Source: Ruoffia tabacinasalis (lineage in GTDB: Bacteria > Bacillota > Bacilli > Lactobacillales > Aerococcaceae). Taken from it: 64,000 nt of DNA. Under the pieces are notes generated by a model. That model made no database searches. It saw only the letters and a program-made list of their open reading frames with translations, and had not been told where the DNA came from. The stretch covers positions 62,001-126,000 of the forward strand of contig NZ_JBHSHQ010000027.1 of assembly GCF_042652985.1 (NCBI RefSeq), given 5' to 3'. Positions 61,524-64,000 of the stretch are shown here, piece after piece (position 1 is the first letter of the stretch; each line of letters starts with the position of its first letter). The position numbers and the translations under genes were made by a program.

Positions 61524-63359
61524 TTATTTGGCGTTTTCTTTTAATTCTTTTAAATCACTTTCAGCTAATACAGCAGCTAACTCATCTAAGTGTGCTTGTT
61601 TTTCTTCTTCAGACCATTCAAAGTATCTTGCCATTTCATTCGTAATTGGAAGTGTTAAATCATCCAGAGTTTCACGCATGAATAGTAAGTGATTTGTTCT
61701 TCTTAAGAAATAATCTACAGGAGTTAAAGCCATCTCTTCTCTCATTGTATAATGCAATACCAGTGTATCGCGTAAACTTAAGCCTTCAGCTGCTTCAAGG
61801 GTTGTAACTAAGTTGAATACACGCGGTGCATTTGATCCAAAGACTCTGGCGATATAGCTTGCATCTGCTTTGTCTAAACCACGTTTAACACCTAATTGAG
61901 CAAATGTTTCTAATTCTGAATCGACATTCGCTGGATTTAATTCTCCACCTGATACTGGATACGTTTTTGAATTAACTAAAGTAAATTGCTTTTGGTATTG
62001 TGTAGAAAGAATCTCAATAATTGCTTTCATTGCTCCTTCAGCCATCTTACGGTAATCCGTAATTTTCCCTCCAGCTAGTGTGATTAAGCCGTTATCATCA
62101 ATATCTAAAGAACTTCCACGGGATACCGCTGAAGGGTCGTTAGCTTTCTCAGACGTACTTGTTTCAATTTGTCCGATGGCTTCTTCAACATCTTCACGCG
62201 TTGTTTCTTTATTTAAGTAAGATCCGACAGTTGAAATTAAATGCTCAAAACTCTCATCTGAGATTGAACCATTATTCCCTCCATTATAATCGGATGCTTT
62301 ATTCCCTGAAATTAACGGACGTAATCCTGCCCAGCTACTCTCAACATCATGAATCGAAATATTCGCTTCTGGGAAACGATTATTCACAATGCCTAATAAA
62401 TAATCAACATCTTCTTGAGTCACTGTTGGATGAGCTAAATCACCTGTGTAATCTGTATCGGTCGTTCCAAAGTATGTTTTATTTTCTCTTGGAATGACAA
62501 AGACCATACGCCCATCACCTAAGCCAGTATCAAAGTATGTTGGTTGAGGTACTTTAATCTTGCTATTATCTACAACTAAATGAACTCCTTTTGTTGGACG
62601 CATTTGTTGGATTTGATCATCTTCTTTATTTAAATTACGTACTAAATCACTCCATGGCCCACTTGTGTTAATTACCGTGCGTGCTTTAATTTTAAATGTT
62701 TCGCCTGATAACATATCTTTAGCAACCACACCGTTAATTTGTCCTTCATCATTGAATAAAAACGACTCAGCTTTCACACGACTGGCAACAAGTGCACCGT
62801 CTTGATTGGCGCGTTTGATGTTCTCAATCACTAATCGCGCATCATTATTGTTGTAATCTAAGTATTGCCCACCACCAACTAAGCCTTCGGCTTTAATTTG
62901 AGGTTCACGTTCAAGCACTTCTTCTTTCGTTAAAGTTTTATTTGCTAATGGTGAATTGCTAACACCTGCTAATAGATCATATAAATCCATCGCTACCTTC
63001 AGACGGAACATATTAAATGTCGCATTTGGCTCATCATAAACCGGTAATAACATTGGATCTGCTTTAGGTATGTGAGGAGCAATTTGTTGTACAACTGCAC
63101 GTTCTTGCACAGTATCTGATACAACTTCAACATCGAATTGTTTCAGATAACGAATCCCACCGTGAACGAGTTTCGTTGAACGACTACTTGTTCCTTCAGC
63201 GAAATCTTGCATCTCAATTAGACCTGTTTCTAAACCGCTGGCTGCTGCTTGAATCGCCACTCCAGCTCCGGTAATCCCTCCACCAATAATTAATAAATCA
63301 AGTGTACGGTCTTGTAATTTCTCAATCGCTCTTTGGCGTGTATCTTTAGAAAATCTCAT
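61524..63359 (-). CDS. glpO: Alpha-glycerophosphate oxidase
   Basis: An FAD enzyme of 611 residues oxidising glycerol 3-phosphate to dihydroxyacetone phosphate. LIIGGGITGAGVAIQAAASG binds FAD, and GTSSRSTKLVHGGIRYLKQFD, VINTSGPWSD and SWAGLRPLI are family motifs. The placement between glpK and glpF and the length of about 610 residues fit the H2O2-forming GlpO of lactic acid bacteria rather than a quinone-linked GlpD (about 555); the split is inferred. Two nt separate it from glpK. Confidence 0.92.
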   Translation of the reverse strand: MRFSKDTRQRAIEKLQDRTLDLLIIGGGITGAGVAIQAAASGLETGLIEMQDFAEGTSSRSTKLVHGGIRYLKQFDVEVVSDTVQERAVVQQIAPHIPKADPMLLPVYDEPNATFNMFRLKVAMDLYDLLAGVSNSPLANKTLTKEEVLEREPQIKAEGLVGGGQYLDYNNNDARLVIENIKRANQDGALVASRVKAESFLFNDEGQINGVVAKDMLSGETFKIKARTVINTSGPWSDLVRNLNKEDDQIQQMRPTKGVHLVVDNSKIKVPQPTYFDTGLGDGRMVFVIPRENKTYFGTTDTDYTGDLAHPTVTQEDVDYLLGIVNNRFPEANISIHDVESSWAGLRPLISGNKASDYNGGNNGSISDESFEHLISTVGSYLNKETTREDVEEAIGQIETSTSEKANDPSAVSRGSSLDIDDNGLITLAGGKITDYRKMAEGAMKAIIEILSTQYQKQFTLVNSKTYPVSGGELNPANVDSELETFAQLGVKRGLDKADASYIARVFGSNAPRVFNLVTTLEAAEGLSLRDTLVLHYTMREEMALTPVDYFLRRTNHLLFMRETLDDLTLPITNEMARYFEWSEEEKQAHLDELAAVLAESDLKELKENAK

Positions 63360-63361
63360 GC

Positions 63362-64000
63362 TTATTCCTCTCCTTCTTCCATTTCAACTTCATCTTGCGC
63401 AAAGACACGTGTCGCATGAACTGCTTTTTTCCAGCCTTTGTATAATTGCTCTTTACGTGCATTATTCATTGATGGTGTAAATGTTTCGGCTGTTTCGTTT
63501 AATTTCTTAATCTCATCTAAATCTTCCCAGTATCCTACGGCTAAACCAGCTAAGAATGCAGCACCTAAGGCGGTTGTTTCTAAGTTTTTAGCACGCGCAA
63601 TTTCTGTTCCGATAATGTCTGATTGGAATTGCATTAAGTAATTGTTCATCGCCGCGCCACCATCCACTTTTAATAAAGGAATTTTAATCCCTGTATCTAA
63701 TTGCATAGTGTCGATTACGTCTCTCACTTGATATGCGATGGACTGTAGTGTTGCTTTAACAAAGTCTTCCTTAGTTGTTCCACGCGTTAATCCAAAGACA
63801 GATCCTGTCGCATCTGAATCCCAGTAAGGAGCTCCTAGTCCTGTAAAGGCTGGAACAACATATACTTCATCATTGTTGTGTGAGTTTCTTGCTAGATCTT
63901 CAGAATCAGCTGAATCACTAAACATACGCATCCCATCACGTAGCCATTGAATAGCACTTCCGGCAATAAAGATTGACCCTTCAAGAGCGTAATAGATTTT
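63362..64000 (-). CDS. glpK: Glycerol kinase, C-terminal part
   Basis: Phosphorylates glycerol to sn-glycerol 3-phosphate. The frame stays open to the right edge, so 212 C-terminal residues are seen, starting KIYYALEGSIFIAGSAIQWL. YVVPAFTGLGAPYWDSDATG, IAYQVRDVIDTMQ and LKVDGGAAMNNYLMQFQSDI are FGGY-kinase C-domain motifs. An internal ATG at 63931 is not the true start. Its conserved phosphorylatable His region lies outside the window. First of the glpKOF genes seen here. Confidence 0.96.
   Translation of the reverse strand, partial: KIYYALEGSIFIAGSAIQWLRDGMRMFSDSADSEDLARNSHNNDEVYVVPAFTGLGAPYWDSDATGSVFGLTRGTTKEDFVKATLQSIAYQVRDVIDTMQLDTGIKIPLLKVDGGAAMNNYLMQFQSDIIGTEIARAKNLETTALGAAFLAGLAVGYWEDLDEIKKLNETAETFTPSMNNARKEQLYKGWKKAVHATRVFAQDEVEMEEGEE

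Noticed and set aside
1..64000. CRISPR arrays, prophage, insertion sequences, rRNA operons
   Set aside because: No spaced direct repeats, transposase or phage genes, or rRNA sequences were found. The only tandem repeats are the ATT codons and the P60 linker.

Overview
The window is about 37% GC with dense genes on short spacers. Its ribosomal str operon, pth-mfd-rqcP-divIC-yabR-tilS-hpt-ftsH-hslO-lysS block and hprK-lgt-gpsA-trxB-pgcA-rapZ-yvcK-whiA block are those of a Gram-positive Firmicute of the order Lactobacillales (Aerococcaceae/Carnobacteriaceae-like is my inference; the species cannot be told from the sequence alone). Most genes lie on the minus strand. There are no rRNA or tRNA genes, insertion sequences, prophage or CRISPR arrays.

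Layout by region. 1-3014: the start of an OppB-type permease running off the left edge, a branched-chain amino acid binding protein behind what looks like a complete ribosome-mediated attenuator (17-codon leader peptide with five consecutive Ile codons, mutually exclusive hairpins, U-tract terminator), and a lone HisC-like aminotransferase. 3138-7560: rpsL-rpsG-fusA-tuf with a structured rpsL leader and an internal tuf promoter. 7816-10671: GNAT protein, lysS, hslO. 10880-22071: a fatty-acid beta-oxidation locus resembling Staphylococcus aureus fadXDEBA (CoA-transferase, FabK/NMO-like flavoprotein, LysR regulator, crotonase, thiolase, FadB, acyl-CoA dehydrogenase, acyl-CoA ligase), with two perfect catabolite-response elements. 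It sits between hslO and ftsH, which are normally close neighbours.

22320-26672: ftsH, hpt, tilS. 26872-29381 (plus strand): a HAD phosphatase broken by one in-frame TGA, then an OmpR-type two-component system. 29524-35060: yabR, divIC, rqcP, mfd, pth. 35233-41034: ldh (plus), then veg, rsmA, rnmV, tatD, metG. 41276-44656: a CwlO/PcsB-like NlpC/P60 hydrolase divergent from tyrS, with a WalR-type box between them. 44707-48547: a five-gene operon (response regulator, kinase, membrane-anchored unknown, flavodoxin-fold oxidoreductase, 58-codon orphan). 48871-58383: ssb, then whiA/yvcK/rapZ, pgcA, trxB, gpsA, lgt, hprK. 58551-60519: a LiaX-LiaY-like envelope-stress pair. 60786-64000: glpF, glpO and the C-terminal part of glpK.

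Together the window encodes core translation, cell-envelope maintenance (WalR-type hydrolase, LiaX/Y, Lgt, DivIC, Veg) and carbon use. The sites for CcpA, whose co-regulator HPr-Ser-P is made by HprK, sit at fadD, fadE and probably ldh. Many start codons were moved to the ATG/GTG/TTG that is correctly spaced from its Shine-Dalgarno sequence.
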